Origin: Rathayibacter sp. VKM Ac-2856
GTDB lineage: Bacteria > Actinomycetota > Actinomycetes > Actinomycetales > Microbacteriaceae
Assembly (NCBI RefSeq): GCF_013205055.1
Contig: NZ_JABMLF010000004.1
Coordinates: 419,840-483,839, forward strand
Direction of reading: 5' to 3'
DNA length: 64,000 bases
Shown here: one piece after another, positions 25,195-33,600 of the stretch
How positions within the stretch are numbered: position 1 is the first letter of the stretch
Layout of the letters: every line of letters starts with the position of its first letter
Program-made: the position numbers and the translations under genes
The notes under the pieces: model-generated
Seen by the model: the letters and a program-made list of their open reading frames with translations, nothing else
Database searches by the model: none
What the model was told of the DNA's origin: nothing

Positions 25195-27453
25195 CTAGGC
25201 GGCGGCCGGGCGGGAGAGGGCTCGGACCGACGTGACGCGGCGGCGGGCGATGGCGGCGACGGTCAGGAGCAGGCCGAAGAGCAGCCAGATCAGCAGGCCG
25301 ACGACCGCGGCGGCGACGCCTCCGGTGCCCTCGACCACGCCGGCGAGCGCGTTCTGCGCGGCCGAGAGCGGCAGGAAGGCGAGGGCGTCGTCGAAGACGC
25401 CCGGCACGGTCGAGATGATGCCGGCACCGAGGCCGATCACCGCCGCGACCATCGAGACGAACCGGCCGAGCCCGCCGAGCAGCGCCACCAGGCCCTGGTT
25501 CACCGCGGCGAAGGACGCGCCCGCCAGCATCGCCAGCGCGGCGAAGCCGAACCAGGTCACCAGGTCGAGGCTCGCGACCGCGCTCATCACGATCGCGACG
25601 GCGAGGCCCTGCACGAGTCCGATCACGAGCGCCGGCACGTACGACGACAGCGCGAGCGCCGCGGAGGAGCGGGTCGACGACAGCGCGCGGTGCGAGAACG
25701 CGGCGAGCACGAGGAACGTCGCGAGGGCGCCCAGCCAGAGCGCGATCGTCGCGAAGAACGGCACGCTCGACGCTCCGAACAGGTCCGTGCTGCTGCTCGA
25801 GTTCTCGACCGGGTCGGAGACGACGTCGGCGAGGTTCTGCGACTCCGACTCCGTGTAGGTCGGCAGCTGGGCGACGGCCGCGTCGAGGCCGGTGGCGAGC
25901 GAGCGGGTGCCGTCGGCGAGCTGGAGGGCCCCGTCCGAGACTCCGCCCGCGCCGTCGGCGAGCTGTCGCGCGCCGTCGGCCGCCGAGGAGGCGCCGGTGG
26001 CGAGCTGCGTGGCGCCGTCCGCGGCCGATGTGGCCCCGGTCGCGAGCTGCCGCGCGCCGTCGGCGGCGGACGTCGCACCCGTGGCGAGCTGCGAGGCCCC
26101 GCCTGCGGCCGTGGCGGCGCCGGTCGAGAGCTGGGTCAGCCCGCCGGCGAGAGCACCGGCTCCGTCGGCGACGCCGCGCGCTCCGGCGGCCGACTGCGCG
26201 GTCCCCGCGACGAGCGACGGCTGACCGTTCGCTCCGTCGTTGATGCCGGCCGAGATTCCCGCGGCGTACTGCGCGGTCGCGCCCGCCTGGTAGAGCGCGC
26301 CGGCCTGGTTCGTGGTGTCGAGCTGACTGCCGGCCTCCGCGAGGATGGCGGCGCAGACGGGGTCGGTCGCGGCGCAGGACTGCGCCAGCGCGGCGATGGT
26401 GCCGAGCGAGGTGCCCGTGGTGGTCGCGGACTGGGCGGCGAGCCCGGAGGCGGTCGCGGCGGTGTCGCCCAGCGTCGAGACTCCCGCGGCGAGGCCGTCG
26501 AGCCCGTCGGCGAGCGAGCCCGCGCCGGTGGCGAGCTCGGTCGCCCCGCCGGCCGACTGCTGCGCGCCGGTCGCGAGCTGCGAGACGCCGCCCGAGAGGT
26601 CCGAGGCGCCGGTGCCGAGCTGCGCGACTCCGTCCGCCAGCGACGATGCGCCCGTGCCGAGCTGCGCGACGCCGTCCGAGAGGCCGGAGGCGCCGGTCGC
26701 GAGGTCGTCGATGCCGTCGGCGAGGGTGCTGGTGCCGTCGGCGAGCGTCGAGGCGCCCGTGCCGAGCTCGTCTGCGCCGTCGGCGAGAGTGCCCGCGCCC
26801 TCCGCCGCCTGGCCGATCTGCTCGTTCAGCGTGTTGAAGCCGACGTAGATGTTCTCGAGATACGCGGTGGTCAGCTGGGTGTTCAGCAGCGCGGTGGCGG
26901 TGCTGGTGACGGTCGTCGAGATCGCGTCGTCGACGAGCTTCGCCTTCTCGCTGGTCGCGATGTCGATCGTGGCCTTGGTCGCGGCGGCGGCGTCTCCGGA
27001 GTAGGAGGTGGCGGCGGCCGAGAACGAGGACGGGATGGTGACGACGGTCGCGTAGCTGCCGTCGGCGAGGCCCTTCGCGGCGTCGTCCTTGTCGGTGAGG
27101 ACCCAGGTGAAGTTGCCGGTCGAGTCGGAGCCGGACACGTTCGCCGCGGGGCTCGCGGACGCCGACGGAGTGGCCGAGGCGGAGGGGGCGGGCGTCGCCG
27201 AGTCGTCCGTCTCGCCGCCGGTGACGAGACCGGCCGCGAGCTGGCGCCCGAGCGGCACGGTCTGCCCGTTGATCTCGACCGGGGTGTCCTCGTTCACGAC
27301 CGCGGCCGTGATCGTGTCCAGGCGCTCGGTCGGGTTCCACAGCGCCCAGACCAGCAGGCCGCCGATGACCAGGGGGACCAGGACGATGCCGAGAAGGGTC
27401 ACCCAGGACACCTTCTTGACGCCGCGGGGGCGTTCGAGGGAGAAGAGAGCCAT
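25195..27453 (-). CDS. YhgE/Pip family membrane protein with ABC-2-type C-terminus
   Basis: 752 residues. One helix near the start (about 18-38) is followed by a large extracellular region, with two blocks of 14-residue repeats of the form S-L-A-D-G-V-A-Q-L-G-T-G-A-S (about 219-345 and 430-530), and then six C-terminal helices (about 555-740). This is the YhgE/Pip layout, known from type VII secretion loci and phage-infection proteins. The repeats probably form a long coiled rod outside the cell. It starts 3 bp after the MMPL stop, so the pair is cotranscribed from the TetR-controlled promoter. It probably works with MMPL in export or envelope remodelling. Confidence 0.85.
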   Translation of the reverse strand: MALFSLERPRGVKKVSWVTLLGIVLVPLVIGGLLVWALWNPTERLDTITAAVVNEDTPVEINGQTVPLGRQLAAGLVTGGETDDSATPAPSASATPSASASPAANVSGSDSTGNFTWVLTDKDDAAKGLADGSYATVVTIPSSFSAAATSYSGDAAAATKATIDIATSEKAKLVDDAISTTVTSTATALLNTQLTTAYLENIYVGFNTLNEQIGQAAEGAGTLADGADELGTGASTLADGTSTLADGIDDLATGASGLSDGVAQLGTGASSLADGVAQLGTGASDLSGGVSQLATGAQQSAGGATELATGAGSLADGLDGLAAGVSTLGDTAATASGLAAQSATTTGTSLGTIAALAQSCAATDPVCAAILAEAGSQLDTTNQAGALYQAGATAQYAAGISAGINDGANGQPSLVAGTAQSAAGARGVADGAGALAGGLTQLSTGAATAAGGASQLATGATSAADGARQLATGATSAADGATQLATGASSAADGARQLADGAGGVSDGALQLADGTRSLATGLDAAVAQLPTYTESESQNLADVVSDPVENSSSSTDLFGASSVPFFATIALWLGALATFLVLAAFSHRALSSTRSSAALALSSYVPALVIGLVQGLAVAIVMSAVASLDLVTWFGFAALAMLAGASFAAVNQGLVALLGGLGRFVSMVAAVIGLGAGIISTVPGVFDDALAFLPLSAAQNALAGVVEGTGGVAAAVVGLLIWLLFGLLLTVAAIARRRVTSVRALSRPAAA

Positions 27454-27456
27454 CTG

Positions 27457-30324
27457 TCAGCGGACCTTTGCGATCGCGCGGCGCTCGGCCGCGGGGGAGA
27501 CCGCGAGCTCGTCGCGGTCGGAGGGGAGGAGGTCGTCGAGCGCGTCCGCGTCGACGGAGGAGGCGATCACCGTGAAGGAGTGCTCCTTCTGCGCGGCCCT
27601 GGAGCGGGCCCGGTCGAGCTCGGCGCGGACGCCCTCGCGCACCAGCGGGTCGGTGACGGTGTCGAGGTCGTCGAGCACGAGCAGCGGCGGGGCCGTCTCG
27701 AGCGCGGCCCGCACCTCGCCGACGGGGTCGGCCGCGCCCGCGAGCCGGACGAGTCCGACGCGCCCGCGGACCGCCGAGGAGCGGATCGGGACGACGAGGC
27801 CGTCGACCTTCAGCCGGCCGGAGTCGGGGGCGAGGCGCCCCGCGATCGTGAGCAGCAGGGCGGTGCGGCCCGAGCGGTGCGGGCCGTGCACCACCAGCGC
27901 GCCGCCGGCGGGCACGCGGACGTCGACGTCGCGGTAGACCGGGCCGTCGGGTCCGTCGAGGCGGAGCCCCTCGGCCGCGACCGCGTCGGTGGCGCCGGGC
28001 TCGGGCCAGTCCGCGAGCGCGAGCTCCTTGGTCAGGCCCTCGCCCTCCACGTCGAAGGAGGGGAGCACGCGGTCGAGCCAGCGCGGCATGTGCCAGGCGC
28101 GGTCGCCGAGCAGGTGCAGCACCGCGGGCACGAGCGTCATCCGGACGATGAAGGCGTCGACGAACACGCCCACCGCCAGGCCGAGCGCGATCGGCTTGAT
28201 GTTGGTGTCGCCCTCCGGGACGAACGCCGCGAAGACGGAGAACATGATGACCGCGGCCGCGGTGACGACCTTCGCCGAGCCGACGAAGCCCGACTCGACC
28301 GCCGCGCGCGCCGGACGGCCGTGCACGTAGTCCTCGCGCATCCGCGAGACGAGGAACACCTCGTAGTCCATGGCCAGCCCGAAGAGCACGCCCATCAGGA
28401 TGATCGGCATGAAGCTGATGATCGGGCCGGTCTTGTCCACGTGCAGGGCGTCGGCGAACCAGCCCCACTCGAAGACCGCGGCGACGGCGCCGAAGGACGC
28501 GCCGACCGAGAGCAGGTAGCCGAGCGTCGCCTTGAGCGGCACCCAGAGCGAGCGGAAGACCATCGTCAGCAGCACCAGGGAGAGCCCCACCACCAGCAGG
28601 CCGAACGGCAGCAGCGCGTTCGCGAGCGTGTCGGAGATGTCGATGCCGACCGCGGTCTGGCCGGTGACCGCGAGGTCGACGCCGTACTCCTGCTCGAAGT
28701 AGTCGTGCCTGTCGCGGATCTCGGCGACGAGCGCCTTGGTCGCCTCGGAGTCCGGGCCGCCCTCGGGGATCACCTGGATGATCCCGGTGTCGGCGGTCTC
28801 GTTCGGAGTGGCCAGCGGCACGGAGGCGACGCCGTCCAGGCCCTCGATCTCGGTCTTGAGGTCGTCCATCAGGCCGAGCGGATCGGTCGAGCCGATGATG
28901 GTGCCGGTGACGATCAGGGGGCCGTTGTAGCCGGGGCCGAAGTTCTCGGCGAGCAGGTCGTAGGTGTCGCGGGCGGGGGTGCCCTCGGCCTGGTAGCCGG
29001 CGTCGGGCAGGGCGAGGCGGAGGCTGAGCGCGGGGATCGACGCCATGCCGAGCACGCCGACGACCGCGATGATCGTGAGGATCGGGAAGCGGGTGACGAC
29101 GCGGACCCAGCCGCGGAAGAAGCCGCGCGGGACCTCGGCGTGCGGGTGCGCGCCGGGGGAGGGGGCGCTCGCGTCCGCCGCGGCGTCGGGGTCGGCGTGG
29201 GCGCCGGTGGTCGCGGTGGCGGTGGCACCGGCGGAGGCGCTCGCGGTCGTCCGGGCCACCGCGGCGTCCTTCTTCTCCGCGGCCTTCTTCGCGCGGCGCT
29301 CCTTCGGCCGGAGGCGCTCGCCGGCGAAGCCGAGCAGAGCGGGGGTGAGCGTGAGGGCGATGACCACGGCGATCGCGACTCCGCCCGCCGCCGCGATGCC
29401 CATCGTGGTGAGGAACGGGATGCCCGCGACCGACAGGCCGGCCAGGGCGATGATGACCGTCAGTCCCGCGAAGACGACAGCGGAGCCGGCGGTCGCGGTC
29501 GCGCGGGCGGCCGACTCCTCCGGGGCCATGCCCTGCTTCAGCTGGTCCTGGTGCCGGCTGATGATGAAGAGCGCGTAGTCGATGCCGACGGCGAGGCCGA
29601 GCATCAGCGCCAGCAGCGGCGTCGTCGAGGAGATCGAGGCGAAGCGGGTCGCGATGAAGATCGCCGACATCGAGAGCGCGACGCCGAGCAGTGCGGTCAC
29701 CAGCGGCATGCCGGCCGCGAGGAACGAGCCGAAGGTGAGCACGAGGACCACCAGCGCGACGACGAGGCCGATCGCCTCGGTGACGGTGACACCGGGCAGG
29801 CTCTGCGAGAAGAGGTCGCCGCCGAGCGAGACCACGGAGCCCTCGGGGAGCGCGTCGCGGAGGGTCGTCGCCTCGGCCTGCAGCGCGTCGCGGGACGCCT
29901 CGGAGGTGGTGGTGGCGGAGCCGTCCATCTGCGTGGTGATGACGAGCGCGTTCCCGGCCTCGGAGATCGTGCCCTCGACGGTGTCGGAGTAGGGGTCGGT
30001 CACGGCGGCGACGCCCTCGATCCCCTCGAGCGCGGTGACGGCCTCGCCGACCGGGCCGCTGATGTCCCCGTCCTCGACGCTGCCGCCGTCGGGCGCGACG
30101 ACGACGTAGCGCGCCGAGGTGCCGCTGACCTGCGGAAAGGTCCGCTCGAGCTGGTCCAGCGCGGTCTGCGACTGGGTGCCCGGGATGGAGAAGGTGTTGT
30201 CCGTGCCTTGGTTGAGCAGCAGCGCGCCGCCGCCCGCGAGGACGACGACGGCGAGCCAGAGGACGGCGACCAGCCGGTGGGCGCGGAACACCCAGCGGCC
30301 GAGTCGGTAGAGCATCGACGACAC
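27457..30324 (-). CDS. MMPL family transporter with a C-terminal degenerate ABC-ATPase-like domain
   Basis: 955 residues. Two MMPL/RND halves are visible: helix 1 (about 20-40), an extracellular porter domain (45-180), five helices, a basic/Ala linker (about 345-400), then a second helix, porter domain and helices to about 740. From about 786 a soluble domain follows with G-P-H-R-S-G-R-T (814-821) in the Walker A place, where Arg replaces the catalytic Lys, and L-L-V-L-D-D-L-D (881-888) as Walker B; no L-S-G-G-Q is present. GTG at 30324 is chosen because AGGAG lies 6 nt upstream; ATG 30315 and 30360 are alternatives. MMPL proteins export lipids or drugs using the proton gradient. Confidence 0.88.
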   Translation of the reverse strand: MSSMLYRLGRWVFRAHRLVAVLWLAVVVLAGGGALLLNQGTDNTFSIPGTQSQTALDQLERTFPQVSGTSARYVVVAPDGGSVEDGDISGPVGEAVTALEGIEGVAAVTDPYSDTVEGTISEAGNALVITTQMDGSATTTSEASRDALQAEATTLRDALPEGSVVSLGGDLFSQSLPGVTVTEAIGLVVALVVLVLTFGSFLAAGMPLVTALLGVALSMSAIFIATRFASISSTTPLLALMLGLAVGIDYALFIISRHQDQLKQGMAPEESAARATATAGSAVVFAGLTVIIALAGLSVAGIPFLTTMGIAAAGGVAIAVVIALTLTPALLGFAGERLRPKERRAKKAAEKKDAAVARTTASASAGATATATTGAHADPDAAADASAPSPGAHPHAEVPRGFFRGWVRVVTRFPILTIIAVVGVLGMASIPALSLRLALPDAGYQAEGTPARDTYDLLAENFGPGYNGPLIVTGTIIGSTDPLGLMDDLKTEIEGLDGVASVPLATPNETADTGIIQVIPEGGPDSEATKALVAEIRDRHDYFEQEYGVDLAVTGQTAVGIDISDTLANALLPFGLLVVGLSLVLLTMVFRSLWVPLKATLGYLLSVGASFGAVAAVFEWGWFADALHVDKTGPIISFMPIILMGVLFGLAMDYEVFLVSRMREDYVHGRPARAAVESGFVGSAKVVTAAAVIMFSVFAAFVPEGDTNIKPIALGLAVGVFVDAFIVRMTLVPAVLHLLGDRAWHMPRWLDRVLPSFDVEGEGLTKELALADWPEPGATDAVAAEGLRLDGPDGPVYRDVDVRVPAGGALVVHGPHRSGRTALLLTIAGRLAPDSGRLKVDGLVVPIRSSAVRGRVGLVRLAGAADPVGEVRAALETAPPLLVLDDLDTVTDPLVREGVRAELDRARSRAAQKEHSFTVIASSVDADALDDLLPSDRDELAVSPAAERRAIAKVR

Positions 30325-30404
30325 GCGTGTCTCCTGACGACGGGGAGTGGAAAGGGACACGACTCTGTGCTCGGAACCGGAGCCTGCTCGAGGCAGGACC
30401 CTGC

Positions 30405-30446
30405 TCGATACAAGAACGTATCCGATACGCGAATGTATCCGATACA
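30405..30446. promoter_or_regulatory. Tandem TetR operators
   Basis: Two 13-bp perfect dyads, CGTATCCGATACG (30417-30429) and TGTATCCGATACA (30434-30446), are spaced 17 bp centre to centre, with a further half-site TCGATACA at 30405-30412. They lie between the divergent MMPL and TetR genes and so can repress both. Confidence 0.75.
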
Positions 30447-30492
30447 GTGATGCATCTCAATGCCGTTGACGCCCGCCGGGGAAGGACTCAGG

Positions 30493-31137
30493 ATGACCGA
30501 CTCCGTCGAGACCTCGCGCCGTGGCAGGACGCGCGAGCGGCTCCTCGACGCCGCGTACGACGTCTTCGCCGAGACGGGCGTGCACACGGCCTCGGTCGAG
30601 CAGATCTGCGAGCGCGCGGGCTTCAGCCGCGGGGCGTTCTACTCCAACTTCTCGACGAAGGAGGAGCTGTTCTTCGCGCTGATGGAGCGCGAGAACACCG
30701 CCCGGCTGAACGGGCTGATCGAGCAGATGGGGCGGACGATCCCCAAGGTCGCCGAGTCCGAGGAGCCGCTCACGGCGGAGACGCTCGCGGTGGTCATCCT
30801 GGACTTCCTGCAGGGGCCGTTCACCGACAACCGGCGCTGGTGCGTCGTGCAGTCCGAGTTCGAGCTGCTGGCGATGCGCGATCCGGCCATCGCCCCGCAG
30901 TACCGCGACTTCCGCGCCGGCTTCGACGCGACCCTGATCGGGATCGTGCGGGGCGCGCTGCAGCAGGTGCAGCGCGACTTCAGCCTGCCGCCGACCACCG
31001 CCGTCCGGCTGCTGATCGCGAGCTACGACGACGCCGTGAAGTCGTCGATCCTCGAGGACGACTCGGAGGAGGCGGCGCTCGAGCGGCTGCGGGCGACGCT
31101 GACCGACGTGGTGCTGGTCATCTCGGTCGAGCGCTGA
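30493..31137 (+). CDS. TetR family transcriptional repressor
   Basis: 214 residues. R-E-R-L-L-D-A-A-Y-D-V-F-A-E-T-G-V-H-T-A-S-V (about 14-35) leads into the helix-turn-helix I-C-E-R-A-G-F-S-R-G-A-F-Y-S-N-F (about 39-54), the standard TetR N-terminal domain. The C-terminal ligand domain is of the TetR_C_6-like type. ATG at 30493 is used because it has GAAGGACTCAGG before it; an ATG at 30460 is closer to the operators. It very likely represses itself and the divergent MMPL-YhgE operon. Ligand unknown. Confidence 0.9.
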   Translation: MTDSVETSRRGRTRERLLDAAYDVFAETGVHTASVEQICERAGFSRGAFYSNFSTKEELFFALMERENTARLNGLIEQMGRTIPKVAESEEPLTAETLAVVILDFLQGPFTDNRRWCVVQSEFELLAMRDPAIAPQYRDFRAGFDATLIGIVRGALQQVQRDFSLPPTTAVRLLIASYDDAVKSSILEDDSEEAALERLRATLTDVVLVISVER

Positions 31138-31180
31138 CGGGGCGGGCGCTGACGGGGCCGGCGCTGACGCGGCGCCGCTG
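31126..31180 (+). repeat. 15-bp tandem repeat, about 4 units, overlapping the TetR stop
   Basis: GGCGGGCGCTGACGG-type units run from the last codons of the TetR gene (31126) to about 31180; the last unit is diverged (CGCTGAACGG). Confidence 0.6.
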
Positions 31181-31265
31181 AACGGCCGTGTGCCGATGCG
31201 TCGCCGCTGATCGGCCGGCGCGCAACGGGTAACCGGTGGTGCCCGCGCGAGACGAGGATGGACCC

Positions 31266-32138
31266 ATGGAACTGCGCCAGCTCGAACACTTCCTCGCCGT
31301 GGCGAAGGAGCAGCACTTCACCCGCGCGGCGAGCGCGCTGCAGATCTCGCAGTCGGGCCTCTCGGCGTCGATCCGCGCGCTCGAGAGCGAGCTGGGCAGT
31401 CCGCTGTTCACGCGGAGCACCCGCCGGGTCGAGCTGACGCCGGCCGGGCGGGCGATGCTGGCGGAGTCGGAGCAGTCGGTCGCCAGTGCGCTCGCGGCCC
31501 GCGACGCGGTGCTGGCGGTGCAGGGCGTGCTCCGGGGCAGCCTCGCGGTCGGCACCGAGGAGTGCCTGGGCGGCGTGCACCTGCCGCGCGAGCTGGCGAC
31601 CTTCCGCGAGCAGCACCCGGGCGTCGGGCTGCGGCTGACCCACGACGGATCGGGGACACTGCTGGAGGCGGTCGGCAGCGGGCGGCTCGACCTCGCGCTG
31701 GTCGCGGACATCGGCGCGACGCCGGCGGGAGTGGTGACGCGACCGCTCGCCGCGGAGGGCTTCGCGGTGCTCGCGCATCCGGAGCACCCGCTCGCCGACC
31801 GGCCGGTGTGCCGCATCCCGGACCTCGAGGGCCAGACGATCGTCGGGCTGCAGGAGCACTGGGGAGCGAGCCACCTCGCCGCGCAGGCGTTCGCCGCGCA
31901 CGGGCTGCCGTTCGAGGTGGAGCTCGAGGTCAACGACGTGCACACCCTGCTCGACCTCGTCGAGTACGGCATGGGCGTGGCGGTCGTGCCGGCGCACTTC
32001 GCCGAGAAGCGGCCGGGTGGCCTGCGCGCGGTGCCCCTGGAGGACCCTCTGCTCGTCTGGCGGACCATGGTCGCCCTGCCGGAGCGCCCGACGGCGGCGG
32101 CCCGCGCCTTCGTCGCGGCCCTGCCGCCTGCATGCTGA
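31266..32138 (+). CDS. LysR family transcriptional regulator
   Basis: 290 residues. The winged helix-turn-helix (1-60) has L-E-H-F-L-A-V-A-K-E-Q-H-F-T-R-A-A-S-A-L and S-Q-S-G-L-S-A-S-I-R-A-L-E, and a periplasmic-binding-like effector domain (about 90-290) follows. The target is unknown; the nearest downstream gene, an aldo/keto reductase, is on the opposite strand and convergent. ATG at 31266 starts the canonical M-E-L-R-Q-L. The stop codon TGA and the codons before it come from a family-B repeat (GCATGCTGATCGAG), so the C-terminus has been remodelled by the element. Confidence 0.9.
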   Translation: MELRQLEHFLAVAKEQHFTRAASALQISQSGLSASIRALESELGSPLFTRSTRRVELTPAGRAMLAESEQSVASALAARDAVLAVQGVLRGSLAVGTEECLGGVHLPRELATFREQHPGVGLRLTHDGSGTLLEAVGSGRLDLALVADIGATPAGVVTRPLAAEGFAVLAHPEHPLADRPVCRIPDLEGQTIVGLQEHWGASHLAAQAFAAHGLPFEVELEVNDVHTLLDLVEYGMGVAVVPAHFAEKRPGGLRAVPLEDPLLVWRTMVALPERPTAAARAFVAALPPAC

Positions 32139-32457
32139 TCGAGTAGCCCGCGGAGCGGGCCCCATGCTGATCGAGTAGCCCGCGGAGCGGGCCCCATGCT
32201 GATCGAGTAGCCCGCGGAGCGGGCGTATCGAGATCCACCGTCGATCGGACGTGGGTCTCGATACGCGCTGCGCGCTACTCGACCAGCATGGGGGCGCCGC
32301 CCACTCACGCTGATCGGGCTGCCGCCTTCATGCTGATCGAGTAGCCCGCGGCGCGGCCCCCCCATGCTGATCGAGTAGCCCGCGGAGCGGGCGTATCGAG
32401 ATCCACCGTCGATCGGACGTGGGTCTCGATACGCGCTCCGCGCTACTCGACCAGCAC
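32131..32457. repeat. Dispersed hairpin element, cluster 5 (family B)
   Basis: The 333-bp gap 32139-32471 is all repeat. Three inverted units with about 31-33-bp period (from 32131) sit in tandem, the third completing a head-to-head pair with a forward unit (stem GCGC/GCGC). A second truncated unit and a second full pair (from about 32363) follow, the pair having the same spacer as the first (CACCGTCGATCGGACGTG). Inverted stems are CCCGC/GCGGG. Confidence 0.85.
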
Positions 32458-32471
32458 GGATCCGCCGCGTC

Positions 32472-33329
32472 TCAGTCGAGGGAGGCGAGCTCCTCCGGGG
32501 TGAGCTCCAGCTCGGCCGCCGTGGCCGAGTCGCGGATGCTCTCGGGACGCGACGAGCCGGGGATCGGGACGACGATCGGCGCCTTCGCCAGCTCCCAGGC
32601 CAGGCAGACGACCTGCGGCGACACGTCGTGCGCCTCGGCGACGGTCGCGAACGCCGCGAAGGACGTGCCGAGCTCGGCCGCCGAGGTGATGCCGCCCAGC
32701 GGGCTCCACGGCAGGAAGGCGAGTCCCAGCTCGGCGCAGAGCTCGAGCTCCGGCTCGCTGGAGCGGAACTTCGGCGAGAACTGGTTCTGCACCGAGACCA
32801 GGCGGTCGCCGAGGATCCCGTGCGCCTCGCGGATCTGGTCCGGGTCGGCGTTCGAGATGCCGGCGCGGAGGATGACTCCCTCGTCGAGCAGCTCGGCGAG
32901 CGCACCGATCGAGTCGGCGTAGGGCACCGCGGGGTCGGGGCGGTGGTACTGGTACAGGCCGATCGCGTCGACGCCGAGGCGCTGCGCGGAGGCGCGGGCC
33001 GCTTCCTTCAGGTACTCGGGACGGCCGTCCTGGTCCCAGGGGCCGGGCTCGCGGCGCAGGTGGCCGCCCTTGGTGGCGACGAGGACGGCGGAGGTGTCGC
33101 CGCCGTAGCCGCGGAGGGCCTCGGCGATCAGCAGCTCGTTGTGGCCGAGGTCGTCCTGGGTGGCCAGGTGGTAGGCGTCGGCCGTGTCGATGAGGGTGAC
33201 GCCGGCGTCGAGGGCGGCGTGGATGGTGGCGATCGACCGCTCGCGGTCCGGGCGGCCCTCGATCGACATCGGCATGCCGCCGAGTCCGATGCTGCCGACG
33301 CTGACGTCGCCGATGCTGCGCTGCTTCAT
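32472..33329 (-). CDS. Aldo/keto reductase
   Basis: 285 residues, a (beta/alpha)8 NADPH-dependent reductase. The catalytic tetrad is visible: D48 and Y53 (D-T-A-D-A-Y), Lys in V-A-T-K-G-G and His in Y-Q-Y-H-R-P-D. The C-terminal I-P-G-S-S-R-P-E-S-I-R-D-S is the cofactor-binding motif. It resembles the YghZ/AKR11-like general aldehyde reductases. It is flanked on both sides by family-B clusters. Physiological substrate unknown. Confidence 0.88.
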   Translation of the reverse strand: MKQRSIGDVSVGSIGLGGMPMSIEGRPDRERSIATIHAALDAGVTLIDTADAYHLATQDDLGHNELLIAEALRGYGGDTSAVLVATKGGHLRREPGPWDQDGRPEYLKEAARASAQRLGVDAIGLYQYHRPDPAVPYADSIGALAELLDEGVILRAGISNADPDQIREAHGILGDRLVSVQNQFSPKFRSSEPELELCAELGLAFLPWSPLGGITSAAELGTSFAAFATVAEAHDVSPQVVCLAWELAKAPIVVPIPGSSRPESIRDSATAAELELTPEELASLD

Positions 33330-33366
33330 GGGTGTCTCTCTTCGGGGTCGTGGGTGGTGGGGAATG

Positions 33367-33537
33367 CATGCTGGTCGAGCAGCCACGGAGGGGCGGCCCC
33401 GCTTCATGTTGGTCGAGTAGCCCCGGAGGGGCGGGCTCATGCTGGTCGAGTAGCCCCGGAGGGGCGTATCGAGACCCATCGACATCGAACCCGGCGGATC
33501 TCGATACGCCCGCTGCGCGGGCTGCTCGATCAGCATG
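33367..33537. repeat. Dispersed hairpin element, cluster 6 (family B)
   Basis: Three inverted units (from 33367, 33404 and 33438; stem CCCC/GGGG, the first two truncated) and one forward unit (33496-33537, stem CCCGC/GCGGG) lie between two aldo/keto reductase genes (gap 33330-33600). Confidence 0.85.
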
Positions 33538-33600
33538 AGGAGGGGGCTCCGCTGGATCAGCAAGGAGTGCAGAGCCCGCCGCATCAGCGGGGCAGGGCAC

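Noticed and set aside
25138..30450. A 1770-residue open frame on the forward strand opposite the YhgE and MMPL genes
   Set aside because: It is the antisense shadow of two well-recognised genes. Its composition is Arg/Gly/Val/Glu-rich with no domain, as expected of frames opposite GC-rich genes.
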